Both the position numbers and the translations under genes were made by a program. Positions 1 to 5,024 of a stretch of 5,024 bases of DNA are shown in pieces. Below the pieces are notes generated by a model, which worked only from the letters and a program-made list of their open reading frames with translations, made no database searches and was not told the origin of the DNA. Each line of letters begins with the position of its first letter. Positions within the stretch are counted from its first letter, which is position 1. The stretch spans positions 1 to 5,024 of the forward strand of contig JANZKD010000173.1 in NCBI GenBank assembly GCA_025061245.1. Reading direction: 5' to 3'. Source of the stretch: Candidatus Culexmicrobium profundum (GTDB taxonomy: Archaea; Thermoproteota; Methanomethylicia; Culexarchaeales; Culexmicrobiaceae).

Positions 1-500
1 GCTCCTTCACCGTTTACTGCCATATCTTTTGGTCTGAAGTCTGCTATGGTTAGTATTCCTGTTTCTTCAGCTATTATTGATGGTTCACCTATTTGCAGGG
101 TTGATTTAACTTCATATTTGCCTATCCTAGTTTTTCTTGGTATGTGTTGAATTGTTTGTCCATGGCTTGCAATGAAGTCTATTTCATTTATGTCCATGTT
201 GTTTTCTTCTGTTATTCTTATTGCTGCTTCAGCGAATACTTTGCCTATGATGAAGTTCATTACACATATTTTTTCAACTGTGCTTGTTTGTGGGTTGAAT
301 AGTTCGAATATTCTTTCTCTAATTTCATTTGAGTATGGATATGTTTTGTATCCTATTATTTTGAATTTAGTGTTTAGCCAGTTTCCCTTTATTTCAACTA
401 GTACTGTTGATATGCCGTCTGCTGATGTTCCTGACATTAATCCTATGGCTTTTAGGCTTCCTTTTTCTCGGAGTTTCATTAGTTTTTCCATTGGATTCAT
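1..500 (-). CDS. anmK: Anhydro-N-acetylmuramic acid kinase AnmK (N-terminal part, cut by left edge)
   Basis: AnmK is a cytosolic kinase of the ASKHA (sugar kinase/hsp70/actin) fold. It hydrolyses the 1,6-anhydro ring of anhydro-MurNAc and phosphorylates it to MurNAc-6-phosphate in peptidoglycan recycling. The reverse complement reads open from ATG at 500 to the edge, giving 166 complete codons of a family that is usually about 370 residues. Visible family signatures are the phosphate-binding GLMSGTSADGI at residues 20-30, ASHGQTIQHIP at 111-121, TLQIGEPSIIAEETGI at 134-149 and ADFRPKDMAVNGEG at 153-166; the last has N where many homologues have G. The catalytic-base Asp region (DTGPGN-type motif) lies beyond the edge, so activity cannot be judged. 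The ATG at 500 is preferred because GAGG (508-511) sits 7 nt upstream; an internal ATG at 491 has no such site. It lies 59 bp downstream of the peptidase gene on the same strand, so co-transcription is likely. Ile codons are almost all ATA (19 of 23). Family assignment is secure. Confidence 0.93.
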   Translation of the reverse strand, partial: MNPMEKLMKLREKGSLKAIGLMSGTSADGISTVLVEIKGNWLNTKFKIIGYKTYPYSNEIRERIFELFNPQTSTVEKICVMNFIIGKVFAEAAIRITEENNMDINEIDFIASHGQTIQHIPRKTRIGKYEVKSTLQIGEPSIIAEETGILTIADFRPKDMAVNGEG

Positions 501-507
501 TATTTAT

Positions 508-511
508 CCTC
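508..511 (-). promoter_or_regulatory. Shine-Dalgarno site of anmK
   Basis: On the minus strand GAGG is followed by 7 nt (ATAAATA) and then ATG at 500. This spacing supports the chosen start over the in-frame ATG at 491. Further upstream on the same strand, AAGTATATGA (531-540) resembles a weak TATA box, so anmK may also have its own promoter in the 59-bp gap; that part is speculative. Confidence 0.6.
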
Positions 512-559
512 GATTATTATCGGTTGGCTTCTCATATACTTGTTTGTTTGTGAGAATTG

Positions 560-2314
560 CTATTTCATGTATCTTTCTAGGAATATTATTGCTGGGAATA
601 GTATTTTTATTGCGTCATCCACCTTCATGATTATATGTCCCATGTCTGGGGCTATGTGTACTTCAAATGTTTTGCCGTGTTCTAATAGTTTCATACAGTA
701 TTTTAGTACTGGTTTTAATGGTGTTCTAGTGTCGTTTTGTGGGTGTATTATGCATAGTGGAACTTTGAGTTTCTCTGCGAAGTTTATTGCTGACCTATCC
801 TTCCATAGCTCCCTTTTACCTGCGAATAGCATTTCTATGAATTGTTTGAATATTGTGTCGCTTAAATAGTACATTTCCTCCCAATTTACTATTCCTGCTC
901 CTGCAACTCCGCATTTCCATAGGTCTGGATGCTTAACTGTGGCTAGATAGGTCATGAAGCCACCGTAACTGTAGCCCATTATTGCAATTTTGTCTTCATC
1001 TGCTAATCCATTTTCAATGGCATATTTTCTAGCGTAGACTATGTCCATTAAGTCTCCTCCACCTGGATCGCCAATATCTAGTCTTCTAAACTCTTCTCCA
1101 TATCCGGTTGATCCTCTAAAGTTTGGTGCTAATACATGGTATCCTGATGCTACAAGTGAGCTTATGGTCCTGTTCCATGAGTCGTTGACTTCAGCCCATG
1201 GTCCTCCATGTACATAGATTATTGCTGGTCCTGGTTTAGATGCCTTTTTGCTTTCAAATATGTACATTGGGATTTTAAGTCCATCAAAGCTTTCATATTC
1301 TACAAATTTTACGTCGCCGAAGCATTTTGAGATGTATTCTGGAAGTTTTGCTCCTAGGAAGTCCTCTATTTTACTATTCTTTAAGTTGACTTTTAAAATT
1401 CTCATGGGTGTTTTAGCTGATGACCATGTAACGTAGACTTCATCTCCGTGAATACATGCATTACCCGTAGATCCTTCTGGAAGTTTTATTTCTCTTCCAT
1501 CTATGAATAGCTTGGTTCTACCATTAATTTCACCTATGAACCATATTCTTCCATCTTCAGTCCAGCCGTAATTTATGTATTCAGTAAACTTGTATTTCTT
1601 GTAGTCTTCGTATGGTAGTTCTAGTTCTTTCAGCTCGTCTTCATAGAAGTTGTATATCATTAATTTTTCATCTCCAAAGGCATTTGTTGAGAATAATAGT
1701 TTTCCCTTATATACCATTGGGGGCTTACATGATGCTCCTTTCTTTGGAGTGTAGACTTTGAAGCTTCCGTCTTCAAGATTGTATATGAATAACTCGAAGG
1801 TTTTGGGGTCTTTGAATGATCCGTATCCGGTGATTAAATTTCCATCGTTGCTTGTAACTATGATTAGGGCTTTTACTCCATAAACCTTCTCATATTTCCC
1901 ATCTGGTTTTGCAGTGTAGATTTCTACTTCTTTTTCACCAGCGCAGCTGAGAGCTATTCTTTCTCCATCAAATGATATTCCGAAAATTCTTTTAGGCTTA
2001 AAGTCGACGAGTATTTTTTCTTTAGGTTCATTGACATTAATTGTGAATACTTTGTGTAATTCTTTTCCACCAGTGACATCTCTGATGTATATTATTAGTG
2101 GAGATTTAGACTTGACGTCTGCAACTCCGCTTATTCCCTTTGTGGTTAATCTTAGAGTTTTATTTGTTTTAAGGTCTAGGGCCCATAAGTCTCTTATGCC
2201 TTCACTTGTTGATACGTATATTAGCTTGTTTTGTGTTATTCCAGTAACTCCATACCATGGTAGCTTTACAATTTCCTCAACAATCTTTAATTTTTCAACA
2301 ACACTCATAGACAT
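560..2314 (-). CDS. S9 family serine peptidase, acylaminoacyl-peptidase / prolyl oligopeptidase type
   Basis: A complete 584-residue enzyme that should cleave short peptides or release N-acylated amino acids. No signal peptide or membrane segment is visible, so it is probably cytosolic. Residues 1 to about 325 look like the beta-propeller domain, with blade-like repeats such as the LWALDLKTNKTLRLT and LFIYNLEDGSFKVYTP strands. Residues from about 335 form the alpha/beta-hydrolase domain. The oxyanion-region motif HGGPW is at 369-373 and NFRGSTGYGEEF at 398-409. The nucleophile is Ser449 in GYSYGG, with Asp528 in HPQNDTRTP and His560 in DMGH. The Ser-Asp (79) and Asp-His (32) spacings equal those I recall for the Aeropyrum pernix enzyme (Ser445, Asp524, His556; 582 residues). 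ATG at 2314 is chosen; ATG at 2308 (codon 3) is an alternative. A GAGAGTG stretch at 2320-2326 is a weak ribosome-binding candidate. It is first in a likely two-gene transcript with anmK. Its link to cell-wall salvage is only by position; the exact substrate cannot be read from the sequence. Confidence 0.95.
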   Translation of the reverse strand: MSMSVVEKLKIVEEIVKLPWYGVTGITQNKLIYVSTSEGIRDLWALDLKTNKTLRLTTKGISGVADVKSKSPLIIYIRDVTGGKELHKVFTINVNEPKEKILVDFKPKRIFGISFDGERIALSCAGEKEVEIYTAKPDGKYEKVYGVKALIIVTSNDGNLITGYGSFKDPKTFELFIYNLEDGSFKVYTPKKGASCKPPMVYKGKLLFSTNAFGDEKLMIYNFYEDELKELELPYEDYKKYKFTEYINYGWTEDGRIWFIGEINGRTKLFIDGREIKLPEGSTGNACIHGDEVYVTWSSAKTPMRILKVNLKNSKIEDFLGAKLPEYISKCFGDVKFVEYESFDGLKIPMYIFESKKASKPGPAIIYVHGGPWAEVNDSWNRTISSLVASGYHVLAPNFRGSTGYGEEFRRLDIGDPGGGDLMDIVYARKYAIENGLADEDKIAIMGYSYGGFMTYLATVKHPDLWKCGVAGAGIVNWEEMYYLSDTIFKQFIEMLFAGKRELWKDRSAINFAEKLKVPLCIIHPQNDTRTPLKPVLKYCMKLLEHGKTFEVHIAPDMGHIIMKVDDAIKILFPAIIFLERYMK

Positions 2315-2335
2315 GGTTTCACTCTCGTTTATTAG

Positions 2336-2350
2336 AATTTAATATTATAT
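2336..2350 (-). promoter_or_regulatory. Candidate TATA box for the S9 peptidase-anmK transcript
   Basis: The minus strand reads ATATAATATTAAATT here, centred about 29 bp upstream of the ATG at 2314. In archaea transcription starts roughly 25 bp downstream of the TATA centre, which would put the start at or just before the ATG (very short or no leader). The string TATAAT (2344-2349) would equally fit a bacterial -10 box, though I see no convincing -35 element 17 bp upstream. AT-richness makes chance matches easy. Confidence 0.4.
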
Positions 2351-2365
2351 TGTTATTAAGGCTTC
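2347..2365 (+). repeat. 19-nt direct repeat, copy 1 (peptidase-proximal)
   Basis: Matches 2415-2433 at 17 of 19 positions, differing at 2350/2418 and 2358/2426. The shared core is TGTTATT(A/T)AGGCTTC. This copy lies immediately upstream of the leftward TATA candidate. It could be a regulator site or the remnant of a promoter-region duplication. Confidence 0.65.
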
Positions 2366-2374
2366 TGAATCGAC

Positions 2375-2387
2375 ATTAACTGTTAAT
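2375..2387. promoter_or_regulatory. 13-bp palindrome, candidate operator
   Basis: ATTAAC-T-GTTAAT has perfect 6-bp arms around a single base and sits near the middle of the divergent region, between the two direct-repeat copies. Such a site could bind a dimeric repressor acting on both promoters. Six-bp AT-rich arms can arise by chance in a region like this, so the call is tentative. Confidence 0.3.
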
Positions 2388-2414
2388 TTGTTGAATACTT
2401 GGTTTTGGCTTTGA

Positions 2415-2433
2415 ATAGTGTTATTTAGGCTTC
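2415..2433 (+). repeat. 19-nt direct repeat, copy 2 (nagZ-proximal)
   Basis: Second copy of the 2347-2365 element, 68 bp downstream in the same orientation (17 of 19 identical). It ends one base before the candidate nagZ TATA box, so each copy flanks one of the two divergent promoters. Confidence 0.65.
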
Positions 2434-2446
2434 CTTTTAAATTATT
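2434..2446 (+). promoter_or_regulatory. Candidate TATA box for nagZ
   Basis: CTTTTAAATTATT is centred about 25 bp before the ATG at 2464, the spacing expected of an archaeal TATA box driving a leaderless transcript. A second AT-rich option, TTATTTAG at 2421-2428, would leave a leader long enough for a Shine-Dalgarno and a start at 2470. Confidence 0.4.
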
Positions 2447-2457
2447 ATGTTGATTGT

Positions 2458-2461
2458 GGAG
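2458..2461 (+). promoter_or_regulatory. Shine-Dalgarno candidate bearing on the nagZ start
   Basis: GGAG within GGAGTGAT is only 2 nt from ATG 2464 but 8 nt from GTG 2470, close to the 7-nt spacing seen at anmK. If translation uses this site, the protein begins with the Val-Asp-Leu codons at 2470 and loses two residues. If the mRNA is leaderless, ATG 2464 applies. Confidence 0.4.
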
Positions 2462-2463
2462 TG

Positions 2464-4062
2464 ATGGAAGTGGATTTGAATTTTCTTTCAGGTCAATTGT
2501 TTATGGTTGGCTTTAAGGGTACTGAGTTTACAGGTGAGCATGAAGATTTACTTAAGACCTTGAAGCCCTCTGGAATTATCTTGTTTAGGAGGAATGTTGT
2601 TAATCCAAGGCAGGTTGGCGAGTTGATAGGTGATTTTCAATCATATGCCAAAAAGATTGGTTTACCTCCGCTTTTCGTTTCAATCGATTATGAGGGTGGA
2701 ATTATTATTAGAATTAGTGGGGGCGTCACTCCTATTCCTAGCGCCATGGCTATTTCAGCTACCAGACGTGTTGAGAGTGCTAGGATTGTTGCTGAAATTG
2801 CTGCTAGAGAGCTTAGGGCTATGGGTATAAATGTTAATTTAGCTCCCGTGGTGGATGTGAATTCAAATCCCCTTAACCCTATAATTGGTGTTAGGTCCTT
2901 TGGTGATGACCCCTTAGAGGTTGCAAGGTTTGGTGAGGTTTACATTAAGTCGCTTCAATCTAATGGTGTTATGGCTGTTGCTAAGCATTTTCCAGGTCAT
3001 GGTGACACTTCTGTTGATTCTCATTTAGATTTACCTGTTTTGGATTTGGACTTAGATGTTATGTTGAGGAGGGAGCTTGTTCCCTTTAAGGCTGCTATTG
3101 ATGCTGGTGTTTCAGCTATTATGACTGCTCATATAGCTTATCCTAGAATTGATAGTTCAAATCTTCCTGCAACTCTCTCTAAGACCATTATAACTGACCT
3201 GTTGAGGAGGCGTCTCAATTTTAATGGTATTGTTATGACTGATGCCTTAGAGATGAAGGCTATATATGATCGCTTTAGCCCCCGTGAAATTGCTGTTTTA
3301 GCTTTGAATGCTGGAGTTGACTTACTTTTACCTTGTAATGATTATGACTTTATGCTTTCTCTTAAGGATGAGATTGTTAGGGGTGTTAGGGATGGGGAGA
3401 TTAGTAGGGATAGGTTGATGGATGCATACTTGAAGCTTAATGAGTTTAGAGGGAAGTTTAATCTTTACTCCTACAAGTTTAACCCTGAGTATTTATCGGT
3501 TATTGGCTGTAGGAGGCATAGAGATGCAGTTTCTAATATTTACATGTCTTCATTAACTTTGGTTAAGAATGAGGGTGTTCTTCCATTGGATGGTGACTTG
3601 GTTTCTATGGGAATAGTTATTCCTAAGATTGTTGTTGATAGATTTCTCGGTCTTGATGATTTTTATTTATGGTTTGATAATATTCTCAGTGAGTATTGTG
3701 GTGATATTAGAGTTTTCACTTATGAGGTTAATCCCTCCATTGAAGCTGTTAATACTATTTCTGAGGGTTTGAGGGATTGTGAGGTTAACTTGGTTTTCAC
3801 TTATAATGCATTGTTGAATAGGGGTCAAGTTGATTTGGTTGAGAGGCTTATGGGTTTGGGTGACTTAATTGTTGTTGCTTCTAGGGATCCCTATGACATT
3901 CTAGCTTTTCCTGGGGTTAAATATTATATTGCAACTTATGGTTTGAATAGGTTTCAACTTGAATTTTTAATTAGGGCTTTATTTGATGAATTGAGTTTTA
4001 GGGGTGGTTTACCAGTTAATATTAATGGGCTTTTCAGTAGGGCTCCTTTAAGTGTAGATTAG
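2464..4062 (+). CDS. nagZ: NagZ-type beta-N-acetylhexosaminidase, glycoside hydrolase family 3, two-domain
   Basis: NagZ removes terminal beta-linked GlcNAc, typically from GlcNAc-MurNAc or GlcNAc-anhydroMurNAc fragments. The 532-residue product opens with GQLFMVGFKG (10-19) and PSGIILFRRNV (35-45). It continues with the sugar-binding loop DYEGG (75-79; homologues usually have DQEGG), IGVRSFGDDP (141-150) and KHFPGHGDT (174-182). That is followed by Asp185 and His187, equivalent to the Asp-His acid/base dyad that marks NagZ enzymes, and nucleophile Asp260 in TDALEM. The catalytic barrel ends near 330. From about 350 a second GH3_C-like domain follows, with SLTLVKNEGVLPL (363-375) and RDPYDI (474-479). 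It is longer than single-domain E. coli NagZ (341) and shorter than secreted B. subtilis NagZ (642). No signal peptide is visible, so it is probably cytosolic. Start options are GTG 2461, ATG 2464 and GTG 2470. ATG is chosen as the stronger codon and fits a leaderless transcript, but GGAG at 2458-2461 is best spaced for 2470. Its end overlaps namZ by 15 bp. Confidence 0.95.
   Translation: MEVDLNFLSGQLFMVGFKGTEFTGEHEDLLKTLKPSGIILFRRNVVNPRQVGELIGDFQSYAKKIGLPPLFVSIDYEGGIIIRISGGVTPIPSAMAISATRRVESARIVAEIAARELRAMGINVNLAPVVDVNSNPLNPIIGVRSFGDDPLEVARFGEVYIKSLQSNGVMAVAKHFPGHGDTSVDSHLDLPVLDLDLDVMLRRELVPFKAAIDAGVSAIMTAHIAYPRIDSSNLPATLSKTIITDLLRRRLNFNGIVMTDALEMKAIYDRFSPREIAVLALNAGVDLLLPCNDYDFMLSLKDEIVRGVRDGEISRDRLMDAYLKLNEFRGKFNLYSYKFNPEYLSVIGCRRHRDAVSNIYMSSLTLVKNEGVLPLDGDLVSMGIVIPKIVVDRFLGLDDFYLWFDNILSEYCGDIRVFTYEVNPSIEAVNTISEGLRDCEVNLVFTYNALLNRGQVDLVERLMGLGDLIVVASRDPYDILAFPGVKYYIATYGLNRFQLEFLIRALFDELSFRGGLPVNINGLFSRAPLSVD
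4048..4062. other. Tail-to-tail overlap of nagZ and namZ coding ends
   Basis: The last 15 bases of nagZ (ending TAG at 4060-4062) are also the last codons and TAA stop of namZ on the other strand; the nagZ stop is a Leu codon (CTA) in namZ. There is no room for a dedicated terminator between them, so the 3' ends of the two mRNAs must overlap. Confidence 0.9.
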
Positions 4063-5024
4063 ATATTTTTCTCTTTCAATTACATATCTGTCTAGGTCTC
4101 TTTCTAGTTCATCTAGTATTTGCCATGGATCCTCTTCTCCATCTATCATTCTTCTAAGTTTATCTGTTCCTGCTAGGTGGTCTATAAAATATTTTTCTTC
4201 TCCATTTCTCACTCTTTTTAGCCATTCAAATTTATTTGGATACATTTTCTTAATTGTGCTTAGGATGTGTATTCCGACTTCGAAGGGTCTTAATTCTTCT
4301 TTATCGGCTATGTGGATTTGTATTCCTCCGCATACTTGGTTTTTATGTTTTGATGTGTATGGGATGAAGTAGGTTGGTCTAAACTTTACTCCACTTAAAC
4401 CTTCTCTGTTTAGTTCTTCAGCTAGTTTTTTAGCTTTGATCCATGGTGCACCTATTACTTTGAAGGGGTTTGGTGTTCCTCTTCCCTCAGATATGTTTGT
4501 TCCCTCAATTAATGCTGTTCCCACGTATATTATGACTGTTTCTGGTGTGGGCATGTTTGGGGATGTTGGTATCCATATTAGATTTGTGTCTTCAAACCAG
4601 TAGTCTCTCTTCCAGTTTTCCATTGAAATTATGTTTAATGGGGCTTTTAGACTGTATTTCTCATTTAATAGTAATGCTAGTTCACCTATGGTCATTCCAT
4701 ATCTAACTGGGATTTCAGCTATTCCTACGAAGGATTTGAATTCTGGCTTTAGTATTGGGCCTTCAATTATTTCTCCATTTAATGGGTTTGGTCTATCTAG
4801 CACATAGATTGATTTTCCAGTTTTACTGCATGCTTTAATACAGTAGTATAGTGTTGAAATGTAGGTGTACCATCTTACTCCTACATCTTGTAGGTCGAAG
4901 ATTAATGCATCTAGTTCCTCAATTATTTCTCTTGGTGGTTCATAGGCTTCTCCATATAGGCTGAATATGTCTACATCGTATTCCTCATTGTGATGTATTC
5001 CCTTTATTTTATGTGCGTCTGGCT
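4048..5024 (-). CDS. namZ: DUF1343 / NamZ-type exo-beta-N-acetylmuramidase (GH171), C-terminal part, cut by right edge
   Basis: Characterised NamZ from Bacillus subtilis cleaves MurNAc from the non-reducing end of peptidoglycan chains and disaccharides. The frame runs open from the right edge to TAA at 4048-4050, giving 324 visible residues; family members are near 400, so some 50-80 N-terminal residues are missing and secretion cannot be assessed. An in-frame GTG at 4803 is not the start, because conserved family sequence continues upstream of it. Family blocks, numbered in the visible part, are: IFSLYGEAYEPP (19-30), the Rossmann-like ALIFDLQDVGVRWYTYIS (39-56), VLDRPNPLNG (74-83), WIPTSPNMP (150-158), GTALIEGTNISEGRGTPNPF (168-187), KHKNQVCGGIQIHI (225-238) and LAGTDKLRRMI (283-293). 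The first visible residues read PDAHKIKG where homologues usually carry a P-E-H-G motif. It converges on nagZ with a 15-bp overlap and is not in the same transcript as any other gene here. The family call is firm; the activity is inferred from family and neighbours. Confidence 0.92.
   Translation of the reverse strand, partial: PDAHKIKGIHHNEEYDVDIFSLYGEAYEPPREIIEELDALIFDLQDVGVRWYTYISTLYYCIKACSKTGKSIYVLDRPNPLNGEIIEGPILKPEFKSFVGIAEIPVRYGMTIGELALLLNEKYSLKAPLNIISMENWKRDYWFEDTNLIWIPTSPNMPTPETVIIYVGTALIEGTNISEGRGTPNPFKVIGAPWIKAKKLAEELNREGLSGVKFRPTYFIPYTSKHKNQVCGGIQIHIADKEELRPFEVGIHILSTIKKMYPNKFEWLKRVRNGEEKYFIDHLAGTDKLRRMIDGEEDPWQILDELERDLDRYVIEREKYLIYT

Larger units (their letters stand above)
2315..2463. 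promoter_or_regulatory. Divergent intergenic control region between the S9 peptidase and nagZ
   Basis: This is the only substantial non-coding stretch in the window (149 bp) and must supply promoters for both the leftward peptidase-anmK unit and rightward nagZ. It is strongly AT-rich and contains two TATA-like boxes, a 19-nt direct repeat with one copy beside each box, a 13-bp palindrome between the copies, and TTGAATA twice exactly 20 bp apart (2391-2397 and 2411-2417). No small ORF or RNA gene is apparent in it. That both promoters lie here is inferred from gene orientation. Confidence 0.75.

Noticed and set aside
511..523. CGAT-TATT-ATCG inverted repeat upstream of anmK, considered as a hairpin or terminator
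   Set aside because: Only 4-bp arms with a 4-nt loop and no U-tract on the transcribed strand; too weak to support attenuation or termination.
172..630. 152-codon plus-strand reading frame opposite anmK
   Set aside because: It is antisense to conserved anmK codons and runs over the gap into the peptidase end. Its Phe/Ser/Leu/Ile-rich product is what the T-rich plus strand yields by chance.
540..869. Plus-strand reading frame opposite the peptidase C-terminus
   Set aside because: It lies antisense to the codons for the catalytic Asp and His region, with no family signature or start signal.
1248..1436. 62-codon plus-strand frame opposite the peptidase
   Set aside because: Shadow of the minus-strand gene, no recognisable domain.
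2031..2342. Plus-strand frame opposite the peptidase N-terminus, ending in the divergent region
   Set aside because: Antisense shadow of conserved propeller codons, no motif and no promoter of its own.
2630..2830. 66-codon frame inside nagZ in another plus frame
   Set aside because: Overlaps the essential substrate-loop codons of nagZ; Leu-rich frame-shift shadow.
2461..4062. nagZ as a recent horizontal acquisition because its codon use differs from its neighbours
   Set aside because: The same T and G enrichment is seen on the plus strand inside the minus-strand genes, so a strand-wide bias explains the difference.
4801..4803. GTG at 4803 as the namZ start
   Set aside because: The frame stays open to the right edge, and upstream codons encode conserved DUF1343 blocks (LQDVG, YTYIS), so this is an internal Val.

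Overview
This window most likely comes from an AT-rich, probably thermophilic archaeon, perhaps Thermoproteota or a relative. That is an inference. It rests on a cytosolic S9 peptidase whose length and catalytic-triad spacing match the Aeropyrum acylaminoacyl-peptidase type, heavy use of ATA, AGA and AGG codons, and AT-rich TATA-like boxes close to start codons, compatible with short-leader or leaderless transcripts. A bacterial origin is not excluded: one candidate box also reads TATAAT.

The window holds four protein genes, two complete and two cut by the edges. From left to right they are: the N-terminal 166 codons of an anhydro-N-acetylmuramic acid kinase (AnmK), minus strand, 1-500; a complete S9 serine peptidase, minus strand, 560-2314; a divergent regulatory region, 2315-2463; a complete two-domain GH3 beta-N-acetylhexosaminidase of the NagZ type, plus strand, about 2464-4062; and the C-terminal 324 codons of a DUF1343/NamZ-type exo-beta-N-acetylmuramidase (GH171), minus strand, from 4048 past the right edge. 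The peptidase and AnmK are probably one transcript. NagZ diverges from the peptidase and overlaps NamZ tail-to-tail by 15 bp. No RNA gene, CRISPR array or insertion sequence was seen.

Three of the four genes make a coherent peptidoglycan-sugar salvage set. NamZ removes MurNAc from non-reducing ends, NagZ removes GlcNAc, and AnmK opens and phosphorylates 1,6-anhydro-MurNAc to MurNAc-6-phosphate. In Bacillus subtilis nagZ and namZ are neighbours in a murein-recovery operon. If the host is an archaeon, which would have no murein of its own, the cluster points to feeding on, or defence against, bacterial cell walls. This is the main point of interest.

The 149-bp divergent region carries a 19-nt direct repeat (17 of 19 identical, 68 bp apart), one copy beside each candidate promoter, with a 13-bp palindrome between them. 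It is a plausible shared control region. The plus strand is T-rich over A, and mostly G-rich over C, through genes of both orientations, so NagZ uses very different synonymous codons from its minus-strand neighbours.
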